Shown: piece by piece, positions 1-5,998 of the stretch
Numbering within the stretch: the stretch's first letter is position 1
How the letters are laid out: the number at the start of each line of letters is the position of its first letter
Assembly (NCBI GenBank): GCA_030607635.1
Contig: JAUWJP010000114.1
Location: forward strand, 1 to 5,998
Source of the DNA: Candidatus Aminicenantota bacterium
Lineage (GTDB): Bacteria; Acidobacteriota; Aminicenantia; Aminicenantales; Aminicenantaceae
Direction of reading: 5' to 3'
Length of the DNA: 5,998 nucleotides
Notes under the pieces: generated by a model
Databases searched by the model: none
The model's input: only the letters and a program-made list of their open reading frames with translations
Told to the model about the DNA's origin: nothing
Position numbers and translations under genes: made by a program

Positions 1-554
1 AGCCCCCTTCGGAAATTTACGGAAAAGTCATGTCCATCTCAGATCCTTTGATGTTTCGCTACTACGAGCTTCTAACAGACGAATCCCTCTCCCAGATTGA
101 AAAATGGAAAAGAGAGGTCAAAGAAGAAAAAATCAATCCTAAGGACCTCAAATCAAGATTGTCCCTGTCCATTGCATCTGATTTTTGGGGAAAGGAAAAG
201 GCAAAAAAAGCTTTGCAGGAATTTGAAAGAATATTCAAAGAAAAAGAGCTTCCTACAAAAATTGAAGATATAGAAATAAAAATCGGGAAAAAAATAGAAT
301 CCAAAAGTAAAGTTAAAGACAAAACTAAAGTTGAGGCCGTGGTAACAGTAGTTCCCCTTATTGATCTGCTGGTCGAACGAAGCATTTTCCCTTCAAGAAA
401 AGAGGCAAAAAGGGTAATCCGCCAAGGAGGAGTTTATCTTGACGGGAAAAGAACCGAAGACGTTGCTTTCAAAATAGATTTGAGCAAGAAGAGCGATTTA
501 ATTCTTAAAATTGGCAAGAGAAAATTCTATAGAATCGTAAAAAAGAAAGCATAA
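1..554 (+). CDS. tyrS: Tyrosyl-tRNA synthetase, C-terminal part (5' end outside window)
   Basis: This enzyme charges tRNA-Tyr with tyrosine in the cytoplasm. The reading frame is open from base 3 with no start, so the gene enters from the left. About 183 C-terminal residues of a protein usually about 400 long are present; the catalytic Rossmann core is missing. The visible part opens with the stretch that follows the KMSKS loop in the long bacterial TyrS type (EIYGKVMSISD, then LMFRYYELLT). Next comes the helical anticodon-binding region ending in FERIFKEKELP, a lysine-rich linker (about residues 95-110 of the fragment), and a C-terminal S4 RNA-binding domain (PLIDLLVERSIFPSRKEAKR, then GGVYLDGKR) that ends in a basic tail. 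The ATG at base 30 is internal (the M of GKVMSISD), not a start. The linker is very AT-rich: 14 G+C in the 60-base row at 241. It converges with the ThyX-like gene ten bases downstream; no clear terminator is seen between them. Family assignment is firm. Confidence 0.93.
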   Translation, partial: PPSEIYGKVMSISDPLMFRYYELLTDESLSQIEKWKREVKEEKINPKDLKSRLSLSIASDFWGKEKAKKALQEFERIFKEKELPTKIEDIEIKIGKKIESKSKVKDKTKVEAVVTVVPLIDLLVERSIFPSRKEAKRVIRQGGVYLDGKRTEDVAFKIDLSKKSDLILKIGKRKFYRIVKKKA

Positions 555-564
555 AGACAGATTA

Positions 565-2040
565 TTATTCTGGAGGGGAAAGCTTGGGGGGTTTGCCGAA
601 TATATCCTCGTATATTTCAGAATAAGAGTCTTTACCTCCGATAAGAAGGCAGGTCAGAGGCATAACTTCTTTGGCCAACCTGGACATCGCTCCAGCTGTT
701 CTCCGAATATCCCACTGGGCAGTGGCATCCTCTCTCATCCTGGAGATATGATATAATTCTCTGGCATTAACCTTTAGTAAGACTCTTCTTCGATGGGCAT
801 TGGTCAGAACATACTGTGCCCCCTGATCCATATTTTCTTTCAAAAGCGAATAAACACGGTTAGTCTCCTCCATCATCTCCATAAATTCCTTCTTTGATCC
901 AATATCCTCTATTGAAGGCGGAACAGTCACTCCTAACTCAGGATCGTATTTTTGAGCCGTCAAGGTAGCCATGCGGTGTCGTTTGAGTTGGGCATAACAT
1001 GATGCGGAGATAATCAGGTCATAAGTGAGGTTCACATATTCTAATTCACGGAGAGGAGTATCATAAAATTCCATGTATTTGAAAGCTAACTTCAGAAATT
1101 CTTCCTTTTCTTCCAGGCTAAGATTTTTAGCCTTCTTGAAACATTCCTCGTAAGGCAAAGTTGAAGAGGTATGCAAAAGAGAGGCAATCAATTTAGCATC
1201 TGCCTCGGTTGTAAAATCGACGAGACAAACCAGCTCCTTACTTTTCCTCGAAGATTCCAAGAAGAACTGAGCCTTTTCCTTAATCTCGGGGTATGTCTTA
1301 GAATCGAAATCATTAGCCTCAGTAAAAAGAATTATGGAAGGGGCCACTTCTTTAGCCAGGGCATAAATCTTCTGATTGAACTCCTTAAGCTCTGCCAGTT
1401 TCTGAGAGGCAAACCGGCGGATCAAAAATTCCAGATTCCGGGCATTAACAGTCATACCAAGCTGACCTTTGGTAGCCAAACTTACCACATAACGAGCATC
1501 TTCCTTGGCCCATCCTTCCAGTATAGAATGCTTCTTAGAGTTGCGCGCCGCCTCTTTGTTTTTTTCAAAGAAATATGCCCTTAACTTTTTATAGAGCTTG
1601 CTGTAAAGAGAATTTTGGGCTTTGATTGTTCTTACGAAAACACTTTGTTTCCCAGAGTTTTTAATCTCCTCTGGGATAAAAAGGTCATCCTTCAGGGCGA
1701 TGTAGCGCTGAGACTTTTCTGTATAGGAACAGAGACGAAACTTTTCGATTTCCTCTACGGCCAGTCTGCTCACTCCTATGATATCAAAATTGAAAACAGC
1801 ATGCTCGGCAACAGAATGATGGCCCATTTTGAAAATAATGTTCTGGTTGGATCTTCTCGCCTTTTCTACCTCCGCTCTGGCAAAGGCTCGCAGTTCGTTT
1901 ACCGGACGAGGGTCCCTGGAAATACGGGCATAAGAAGCAGAAAGGGTTTCAGGAGTAACATCCTCTCGTGGCGGGGAGTTTTTCTTAAGTTCTTCGATAA
2001 CCTCCCTGTCAACATTATAACCGGCGAGGATGACATGCAT
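565..2040 (-). CDS. Tandem (two-domain) ThyX-family protein, FAD-dependent thymidylate synthase-like
   Basis: Canonical ThyX methylates dUMP to dTMP with FAD, NADPH and methylene-tetrahydrofolate, and is about 220-250 residues long. This protein has 491 residues and reads as two ThyX-like halves. The N-half (about 1-240) has GHHSVAEH at 73-80, GVSR at 89-92, a signature KFRLCSYTEKSQR (100-112), EDAR (180-183) and TVNARNLEFL (197-206). The C-half (about 280-470) has RHRMATLTAQKY (354-365), VNARELYHI (424-432) and AQWDIR (441-446). Against the canonical RHRxxSxNExSxR, the first copy lost the first Arg and the His but kept S105, E108, S110 and R112. The second kept RHR but lost the Glu, Ser and final Arg. 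The start MHVILAGYNVD looks like a natural N-terminus for this group, although no Shine-Dalgarno sequence is visible. It lies 53 bases downstream of the membrane sulfatase-fold gene and may be co-transcribed with it. Family membership is firm. Actual thymidylate synthase activity is uncertain, so I give no symbol. Confidence 0.87.
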   Translation of the reverse strand: MHVILAGYNVDREVIEELKKNSPPREDVTPETLSASYARISRDPRPVNELRAFARAEVEKARRSNQNIIFKMGHHSVAEHAVFNFDIIGVSRLAVEEIEKFRLCSYTEKSQRYIALKDDLFIPEEIKNSGKQSVFVRTIKAQNSLYSKLYKKLRAYFFEKNKEAARNSKKHSILEGWAKEDARYVVSLATKGQLGMTVNARNLEFLIRRFASQKLAELKEFNQKIYALAKEVAPSIILFTEANDFDSKTYPEIKEKAQFFLESSRKSKELVCLVDFTTEADAKLIASLLHTSSTLPYEECFKKAKNLSLEEKEEFLKLAFKYMEFYDTPLRELEYVNLTYDLIISASCYAQLKRHRMATLTAQKYDPELGVTVPPSIEDIGSKKEFMEMMEETNRVYSLLKENMDQGAQYVLTNAHRRRVLLKVNARELYHISRMREDATAQWDIRRTAGAMSRLAKEVMPLTCLLIGGKDSYSEIYEDIFGKPPKLSPPE

Positions 2041-2093
2041 GGTTTCACTAAAATAAAAAGAGAGAAGAGCCTAGAAAGGCAAGATAATAAAAC

Positions 2094-4085
2094 TTAATTT
2101 ATCACATTTGGATAACGCTTAGCCCAGGCAAGCCGATTGATCCAGCGACACTGCCAGGAGTCAAAGAGTGTTTTCCTGCCAGCCCGCTCCTGGTTAAGCT
2201 GAAAAATGCTGTTTTTTCGCCAGGTGATAATCTCGGAAGCAATCCTCTGAGCCTGCGGCCCGGGCAGCTCAATCCTGACCAATTCATACGGATCAGCACT
2301 CAAATCATACAGAGAGACCGCTTTGTCCGTCGGATTGTATAAAAACTTCCTGTTGGCTATGACAAAACCCGCAGGACTCTCCTGCAGCCATCCGGAAAAA
2401 AACACTTTGCGGTCATCCGGCACTTGTCCAAGTGCATTAATGCCGTCAAAGTCAGCGGCGTTGGGATCAAAACCCAACAGAGCCAGCAGTGTAGGCGCTA
2501 AATCAACAGAGCTGACTGCTTCTGTAACCCTGGTTTCCGGCTCAACCAAAGACGGAGCGCGTATAATCAAGGGTACGTGTAAGAGCTCCTCGAAGGCTAT
2601 CCGAATGTGGCCGAACATACCATGTTCGCCAAATGCTTCGCCGTGATCTCCGACAACACAAAAAACTGTTTTTTTTTCAAGATTCAGCTCAGTGAGCTTG
2701 CTGTCCAGTGCAGCTATAAATTTATCGGTATAAGAAATCGTCTGATGGTAGCGCTCTACCGGCTTCCCGAAAGGTATGGCAAACCACTCGGGAACCTCAT
2801 AAGGATTGTGGCTAACAGAGCAAAGAACCGTCAAGAAAAAGGGCTTCTCGTCAGATTTTATCCATTTGACAATCGGTTCCACCATCAAAAACTCATCACT
2901 GCCCAGATAGCCAAGAAAGGCGGTTGGGTCATCCAAATCTTCTCTGGACCAGAACTTATCGAAGCCGAGATTAGAGACTAAACTGGGCCGAGATTCGAAG
3001 TTGCCTTTGGCTGACTGGAAAAATGCAGTTCTAAAATTCAACTGATCTTCAAGGATCGTAGCCATGCTGGCATAGGGTTTAACAACAGGTACGGCCTCGG
3101 CAGTATCCGGGAAGGCCGAAGGAAAGCGGCCGGGTAGAAGGCCAAACAGAGCTTTTGTTGTATGGGTAAGTGAGGAACGGAAGTTTGTAAATTCAGCACC
3201 CTGACCAGCCAAATCCGCTAGATAGGGCGTTAGATTACTCTGTCTATCCCAGAGGGAAGTCTTCCTGTATTGAATGCCCTCGAGGATTATTATAACAATA
3301 TTATAGTCTTTCGGCTTTGATCTTAGCGGAATCTGCACCTGGTCAAAGGCAGGTATTTTTCGTTTGGCATTGGCTAAATCGACGCTGATCAGCCGCCAGG
3401 GGTCAGCCGAGAAAAAGCTATTTACTGCTCTTAATTGACTATTGTAATGTAATCCTGCAGAAGCTATCGATGGTGAACTTCGCCTGGCCAATGCACTACG
3501 AGACAGTACAGCGATAAGGATAAACATGACGCAAACAATGATTCTTGCAGCAAAGGGCTTGCGGTTGTAAAGCGGCGGCAGTGGCTTAGCTAAAACGAAA
3601 AAGAAAAAGACAATAGCAACGGCGGTTGGCACGAGCATGATTACGGCAGCAACCTTCATATGTATTATATTAGTGATAATCGTGACTAACGAGGTTACAG
3701 GATCGAGAAATAACGACACGAAGACTGTTGGCAGGATTTGCATTCCTGACCTTATCACCCAACCGGCGTTTATGACCGACCAGGTGCAAACAACAGCGGC
3801 AACGACGCAAGCTATTCTGATAACCCATGACCGCGGCCAGCGAAAACAGACCAGGGCCAGGATAACTTCGATTCCCAACAGCACTGCTATATCAGCAAGT
3901 ATCCAGCCAAAGTATTCGTTGATCATACCTGTTCGATATGAATGAAAGAATTTTACCGTCAGGGTAAAAAATATCGCACTGAACATCATAACCGTGTAGG
4001 CACGTGGACCCAGAAGGCCATACAAACGGGAAATAAAGAACACCCTTTTTGATCTGGAACTGAATTTTGAAATCTCAATACCCAT
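2094..4085 (-). CDS. Membrane-anchored LtaS-like sulfatase/alkaline phosphatase-superfamily enzyme
   Basis: The protein has 663 residues. The N-terminal part carries about five hydrophobic segments (roughly 30-47, 60-80, 88-109, 143-166, 180-199). An outward-facing catalytic domain runs from about 260 to 600. The domain begins YNIVIIILEGIQ (E269, expected metal ligand). It continues with SLTHTTKALFGLLPGRFPS, where T309 or T310 replaces the Cys/Ser of true sulfatases, as in lipoteichoic acid synthase. It then has SVSHNPYEVP (H426, as in the THYPF region of LtaS), GDHGEAFGEHGMFGH (D480, H481 metal ligands; H493) and the sulfatase-type tail LYDLSADPYE (592-601). By family, such enzymes transfer phosphoglycerol, phosphoethanolamine or similar groups from phospholipid onto envelope polymers, lipids or glycans; the substrate here cannot be read. 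A stop lies three codons above the ATG, so this is the first possible ATG of the frame; no Shine-Dalgarno is visible. Sampled rows are about 48-52% G+C, higher than the neighbours. It is not a formylglycine sulfatase, because the nucleophile is Thr. Confidence 0.85.
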   Translation of the reverse strand: MGIEISKFSSRSKRVFFISRLYGLLGPRAYTVMMFSAIFFTLTVKFFHSYRTGMINEYFGWILADIAVLLGIEVILALVCFRWPRSWVIRIACVVAAVVCTWSVINAGWVIRSGMQILPTVFVSLFLDPVTSLVTIITNIIHMKVAAVIMLVPTAVAIVFFFFVLAKPLPPLYNRKPFAARIIVCVMFILIAVLSRSALARRSSPSIASAGLHYNSQLRAVNSFFSADPWRLISVDLANAKRKIPAFDQVQIPLRSKPKDYNIVIIILEGIQYRKTSLWDRQSNLTPYLADLAGQGAEFTNFRSSLTHTTKALFGLLPGRFPSAFPDTAEAVPVVKPYASMATILEDQLNFRTAFFQSAKGNFESRPSLVSNLGFDKFWSREDLDDPTAFLGYLGSDEFLMVEPIVKWIKSDEKPFFLTVLCSVSHNPYEVPEWFAIPFGKPVERYHQTISYTDKFIAALDSKLTELNLEKKTVFCVVGDHGEAFGEHGMFGHIRIAFEELLHVPLIIRAPSLVEPETRVTEAVSSVDLAPTLLALLGFDPNAADFDGINALGQVPDDRKVFFSGWLQESPAGFVIANRKFLYNPTDKAVSLYDLSADPYELVRIELPGPQAQRIASEIITWRKNSIFQLNQERAGRKTLFDSWQCRWINRLAWAKRYPNVIN

Positions 4086-4161
4086 AATACGTTACACTAT
4101 TAAAAGATACGGAAAACAGCAAATTTAGTTTCTTCTTCTCCGATAGACGCAAGTGAAAGTA

Positions 4162-4190
4162 TCTATAGCACAAGAATAATTAGATGTCAA
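4162..4190 (-). promoter_or_regulatory. Candidate sigma-70-type promoter for the membrane sulfatase-fold gene
   Basis: Read on the minus strand, a perfect TTGACA (4185-4190) is followed by a 17-base spacer ending in TGC and then TATAGA (4162-4167). The TG directly before the -10 is an extended -10 element, which compensates for the 4/6 match of the hexamer. Transcription would start near 4155 and give a leader of about 70 bases before the ATG at 4085. The assignment is by consensus only. Confidence 0.5.
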
Positions 4191-4255
4191 AAGGCTGAAT
4201 TGTACTTTTTCAAACATAATCTTAGATGTTCTATGTAAACCGTACTTTGATTGTC

Positions 4256-4274
4256 TTCGAGACATCAGCTCGAA
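4256..4274. repeat. Inverted repeat TTCGAG-7-CTCGAA
   Basis: TTCGAG (4256-4261) and CTCGAA (4269-4274) form a perfect 6-base-pair inverted repeat around a 7-base centre. It lies 15 bases upstream of the candidate -35 of the diiron-protein gene, where an operator could sit. An AT-rich stretch follows it on +, but no transcript needing a terminator is known there. Confidence 0.35.
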
Positions 4275-4285
4275 ATTATTAATTT
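4273..4285. repeat. AT-rich palindrome AAATTA-T-TAATTT
   Basis: A perfect 6-1-6 palindrome lies four bases before the candidate -35 (4290) and shares two bases with the inverted repeat at 4256-4274. The odd-centred, AT-rich shape resembles operators of Fur/PerR-type regulators, but the sequence is not a good match to the Fur or PerR consensus that I know. AT-rich palindromes also arise by chance. Confidence 0.3.
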
Positions 4286-4289
4286 TAAC

Positions 4290-4318
4290 TTTTCATTTCA
4301 GGATTTTCTGAATAGAAT
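4290..4318 (+). promoter_or_regulatory. Weak candidate promoter for the diiron-protein gene
   Basis: TTTTCA (4290-4295, 4/6 to the -35 consensus) and TAGAAT (4313-4318, 5/6 to the -10) are separated by exactly 17 bases. A start near 4325 would give a leader of about 87 bases that includes the whole 4344-4377 hairpin. In a region this AT-rich, chance matches of this quality are common, so confidence is low. Confidence 0.3.
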
Positions 4319-4343
4319 AAAAGCTTAAGTTATATTTGACCTG

Positions 4344-4377
4344 GAAAGATGCCGTGATGCTTGAGCTTGCATCTTTC
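4344..4377 (+). promoter_or_regulatory. Stem-loop in the leader of the diiron-protein gene
   Basis: GAAAGATGC (4344-4352) and GCATCTTTC (4369-4377) are perfect 9-base complements around a 16-base loop, ending 21 bases before the Shine-Dalgarno sequence. The loop holds a second GATGC (4356-4360) that could pair with the same GCATC (4369-4373), so two mutually exclusive stems can be drawn. No T-run follows on either strand, so it is not a typical intrinsic terminator. It could be an mRNA stability or translation element, or a DNA operator. Confidence 0.5.
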
Positions 4378-4398
4378 AAAATTTATTAAATCTATTCA

Positions 4399-4404
4399 AG
4401 GGAG
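4399..4404 (+). promoter_or_regulatory. Shine-Dalgarno site AGGGAG that decides the diiron-protein start
   Basis: AGGGAG is followed by seven bases and then the ATG at 4412. It is the clearest ribosome site in the window and is why 4412 is preferred over the in-frame TTG at 4361. Confidence 0.75.
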
Positions 4405-4411
4405 AAAAAAA

Positions 4412-4900
4412 ATGTTGGATGTTTCTACAGCATCTGTAAATAAACTCTTAGGAATTGCGATCAGATCGGAGATCGATGCAAATAAAACCTATTCTGATCT
4501 GGCTGAAAGGGTTTCAAATCCTCTGCTCAAAGAAAAATTTCAATGGTTGGCTTATGAAGAGAACAAACATAAAGAGATCTTGGAAAAGCTTTATGAAACT
4601 CTCTTTCAAGGAGATGAGCCTCAAATCCCGGATACTACTGATGAGGCTCTGCTTCCGTCCATTCACATCGGCCCTTCTTCATCTTTTGCGGACATTCTCC
4701 ACCAGGCAATGGAGTCAGAGAAGTCAGCAGAAAATTTTTATGCCAATCTTTCCAAAAGATTTGAGGATCCCCAGAAAAAAATTCTCACCTATTTTAGTAA
4801 AGTCGAGCACAGCCATTACATGATGCTCCAGAGCGAATATGCCCTTGCTCAGGATTTTGAGGATTATGCTGAAAAAGATATAGATAAAATTGTAACTTAG
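4412..4900 (+). CDS. Rubrerythrin/ferritin-like diiron protein, no rubredoxin domain
   Basis: The protein has 162 residues and should form a four-helix bundle with a two-iron site. The two helix pairs each give one set of ligands: E20 and E50xxH53 (YEENKH), then E103 and E132xxH135 (VEHSHY). The spacing from E20 to Y27 and from E103 to Y110 is the same, which supports the internal duplication typical of the fold. No CxxC pairs are present, so the rubredoxin electron-transfer domain of classical rubrerythrin is absent. I also see no C-terminal encapsulin-targeting peptide. Family members act in peroxide reduction or iron handling in the cytoplasm, but which of these applies here is open. The ATG at 4412 is chosen because AGGGAG lies seven bases upstream (4399-4404). 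An in-frame TTG at 4361 would add 17 residues but sits inside a hairpin and lacks a ribosome site. The gene is probably transcribed alone, with its own leader, and converges with rtcB. Confidence 0.85.
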   Translation: MLDVSTASVNKLLGIAIRSEIDANKTYSDLAERVSNPLLKEKFQWLAYEENKHKEILEKLYETLFQGDEPQIPDTTDEALLPSIHIGPSSSFADILHQAMESEKSAENFYANLSKRFEDPQKKILTYFSKVEHSHYMMLQSEYALAQDFEDYAEKDIDKIVT

Positions 4901-4911
4901 GCAGCTAGCCT
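4899..4911. terminator. Short hairpin across two convergent stop codons
   Basis: AGGC (4899-4902), a 5-base loop AGCTA and GCCT (4908-4911) form a 4-base-pair stem followed by two more T residues on +. It overlaps the stop codons of both the diiron-protein gene (4898-4900) and rtcB (4905-4907). It is the only hairpin seen at this convergent junction, but the stem and T-run are too short for a confident intrinsic terminator. Confidence 0.22.
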
Positions 4912-5998
4912 TTCATAACTCCAACCGGAACAACCTTTGCTACCAGTTTCCCTAGTCCCGCTTTATGGGAGACTTTAACGACTTCATCCACATCCTTATA
5001 GGCTCCGGAAGCTTCTTCGGCTACTCCTTTCCAGCTTGTGGACTTCAGTTCAATTCCCCTGCTCTCCATCTCCTGCTTAATCTGTTCTCCCCTGAATCTG
5101 CGCAAAGCTTCATGCCTGGACATTACTCTCCCTGCTCCATGAGCAGTGGAACTAAAACTCAACTGTTCCGCCTCTGAAGTCCCGACAAGTATATAAGAGG
5201 CTGTCCCCATGCTCCCGGGAATGATGACTGGCTGTCCGACAGAGCGGAAGATTTCAGGAATTTCTTCCCGGCCCGGTCCAAAGCTCCTTGTCGCTCCCTT
5301 GCGATGAATGCAAACCTCTCTCTCCTTTCCGTCTATTTTGTGTTTTTCAAATTTAGCTACATTATGGCAAACATCATACACTTGACTCATACCTTCTGAG
5401 CTTCCCATAACTTTTGCAAATACATCGCGGACCCAATGAGCTATCATCTGTCGGTTGGCAAAAGCATAATTGACTGCTGCACTCATGGATTTATAGTACT
5501 GCTCGCCTAACTGCGAACGGATTGGCGCGTTTATCAGTTCTCTATCGGGTAATCCTCCAATCCCAAATTTATTTTCCATTAACCTGATGTAGTCAGAAGC
5601 AACCTGGTGTCCCAATCCTCGACTTCCGCAATGAATCATCACCAAAACTTGTCCTACAGAGTCGATCCCAAAAACTCGAGAAACGTGTTTATCATAAATT
5701 TCCGAAACTTTTTGTATCTCCAAAAAATGATTTCCAGCACCCAAGGTTCCCAGCTGAGGAATTCCTCTCTCCACCGCTCGAGGCGAAAGATAGCTGGGGT
5801 CTGCTGCTTCCATCCTTCCACTCTCTTCAGTCCTCTGCAAATCTTCCCTTGTTCCGTAACCATTCTCAACTGCCCACTCTGCGCCTTTCGCACAGACTTC
5901 AAGAAGAATATTTCGGCTCAGGCGAGTGATACCTCCTTTGCCCACGCCCGCTGGGACCGCTTGGAACATTTCGGCTAAAAGCTGTGCCCGCCTTTCAT
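4905..5998 (-). CDS. rtcB: RtcB 3'-phosphate RNA-splicing ligase, C-terminal three quarters (5' end outside window)
   Basis: RtcB joins RNA 3'-phosphate or 2',3'-cyclic phosphate ends to 5'-OH ends using GTP and manganese, in tRNA splicing or RNA repair. The frame runs off the right edge; 363 residues of about 480 are visible. Numbered from the internal Met at 5969, the family motifs are: PAGVGKGG (6-13), GAGNHFLE with metal ligand H81, HCGSRGLGHQ with H113, YDVCHNVAKFE with H202, HRKGATRSFGPG (222-233), PGSMGTASY (251-259), and TAHGAGRVMSRHEA with H277, the predicted guanylylated histidine. H277 lies 77 residues before the C-terminus, which matches my recollection of the archaeal enzyme (His404 of 481). 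The Asp and Cys metal ligands of the N-terminal part are outside the window. The Met at 5969 is not a start, since the frame continues upstream (ERRAQLLAEMFQ). No archease gene, a frequent partner, is visible on the downstream side. All catalytic residues that can be checked are intact. Confidence 0.95.
   Translation of the reverse strand, partial: ERRAQLLAEMFQAVPAGVGKGGITRLSRNILLEVCAKGAEWAVENGYGTREDLQRTEESGRMEAADPSYLSPRAVERGIPQLGTLGAGNHFLEIQKVSEIYDKHVSRVFGIDSVGQVLVMIHCGSRGLGHQVASDYIRLMENKFGIGGLPDRELINAPIRSQLGEQYYKSMSAAVNYAFANRQMIAHWVRDVFAKVMGSSEGMSQVYDVCHNVAKFEKHKIDGKEREVCIHRKGATRSFGPGREEIPEIFRSVGQPVIIPGSMGTASYILVGTSEAEQLSFSSTAHGAGRVMSRHEALRRFRGEQIKQEMESRGIELKSTSWKGVAEEASGAYKDVDEVVKVSHKAGLGKLVAKVVPVGVMKG

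Larger units (their letters stand above)
4086..4411. other. Divergent intergenic region (326 bases)
   Basis: This AT-rich region separates the membrane sulfatase-fold gene on - from the diiron-protein gene on +. I see no convincing small gene in it. It holds a good candidate promoter on - (4162-4190), a weaker one on + (4290-4318), two adjoining inverted repeats just upstream of the + promoter (4256-4285), and a 9-base-pair stem in the leader of the diiron-protein gene (4344-4377). Each is listed separately. Confidence 0.7.

Noticed and set aside
524..535. Perfect 12-base palindrome ATTCTATAGAAT near the end of tyrS
   Set aside because: It lies inside the coding sequence of the S4 domain and is AT-rich; it is likely chance and has no supporting context.
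2069..2080. GCCT-AGAA-AGGC hairpin between the two minus-strand genes as a terminator
   Set aside because: The stem is only 4 base pairs and the pyrimidine-rich stretch after it is interrupted by C and A residues; this is too weak to call.
1615..2097. 160-residue open frame on + opposite the start of the ThyX-like gene
   Set aside because: It lies antisense to a clearly conserved coding region, shows no family motif and has no ribosome site; it is a shadow frame.
4336..4341. TTGACC as a -35 element for the diiron-protein gene
   Set aside because: No acceptable -10 lies 16-18 bases downstream; the sequence there is GC-containing and part of the hairpin.
4361..4411. TTG start giving a 179-residue diiron protein
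   Set aside because: It lies within the leader hairpin and has no Shine-Dalgarno sequence, while the ATG at 4412 has AGGGAG at seven-base spacing and starts where the fold begins.
4455..4823. 122-residue open frame on + inside the diiron-protein gene
   Set aside because: It is an alternative frame of a gene with a complete set of iron ligands; its own translation shows no recognisable motif.
5607..5978. 123-residue open frame on + opposite rtcB
   Set aside because: It is antisense to strongly conserved RtcB motifs and has no motif of its own.
1..5998. CRISPR array, insertion sequence, tRNA or phage genes
   Set aside because: I found no regularly spaced repeats, transposase motifs, tRNA-like cloverleaf or phage-type proteins on either strand.

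Overview
This window looks like an ordinary bacterial chromosomal segment from an organism of low to moderate GC. Hand counts of 60-base rows run from about 23% in the lysine-rich part of tyrS to about 50% in the sulfatase-fold gene. I cannot place the organism firmly. A tandem, degenerate ThyX-family protein, an rtcB gene and a small stand-alone rubrerythrin-like protein would fit an uncultured anaerobic or thermophilic bacterial lineage such as the Nitrospirota, Aminicenantes or Omnitrophota type. That is a guess from gene content, not a measurement.

Layout from left to right: (1) the 3' part of a tyrosyl-tRNA synthetase gene on +, cut by the left edge; (2) convergent with it and ten bases away, a 491-residue two-domain ThyX-family protein on -; (3) 53 bases upstream of that, on the same strand, a 663-residue membrane protein with about five transmembrane segments and an LtaS-like alkaline-phosphatase/sulfatase-fold domain; (4) a 326-base divergent intergenic region holding a good candidate promoter for the membrane enzyme, a weaker one for the next gene, and three inverted repeats; (5) a 162-residue rubrerythrin/ferritin-like diiron protein on +; (6) convergent with it and four bases away, the 3' three quarters of rtcB, the 3'-phosphate RNA ligase gene, cut by the right edge.

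The genes do not form an obvious single pathway. tyrS and rtcB concern tRNA/RNA metabolism, the ThyX-like protein suggests nucleotide metabolism, the membrane enzyme suggests envelope polymer or lipid modification, and the diiron protein suggests iron or peroxide handling. I see no phage, transposon, CRISPR, tRNA or rRNA. I found no convincing new multi-gene system. The best leads are the ThyX tandem, whose two halves have lost different parts of the family signature, and the structured leader and palindromes in front of the diiron-protein gene.
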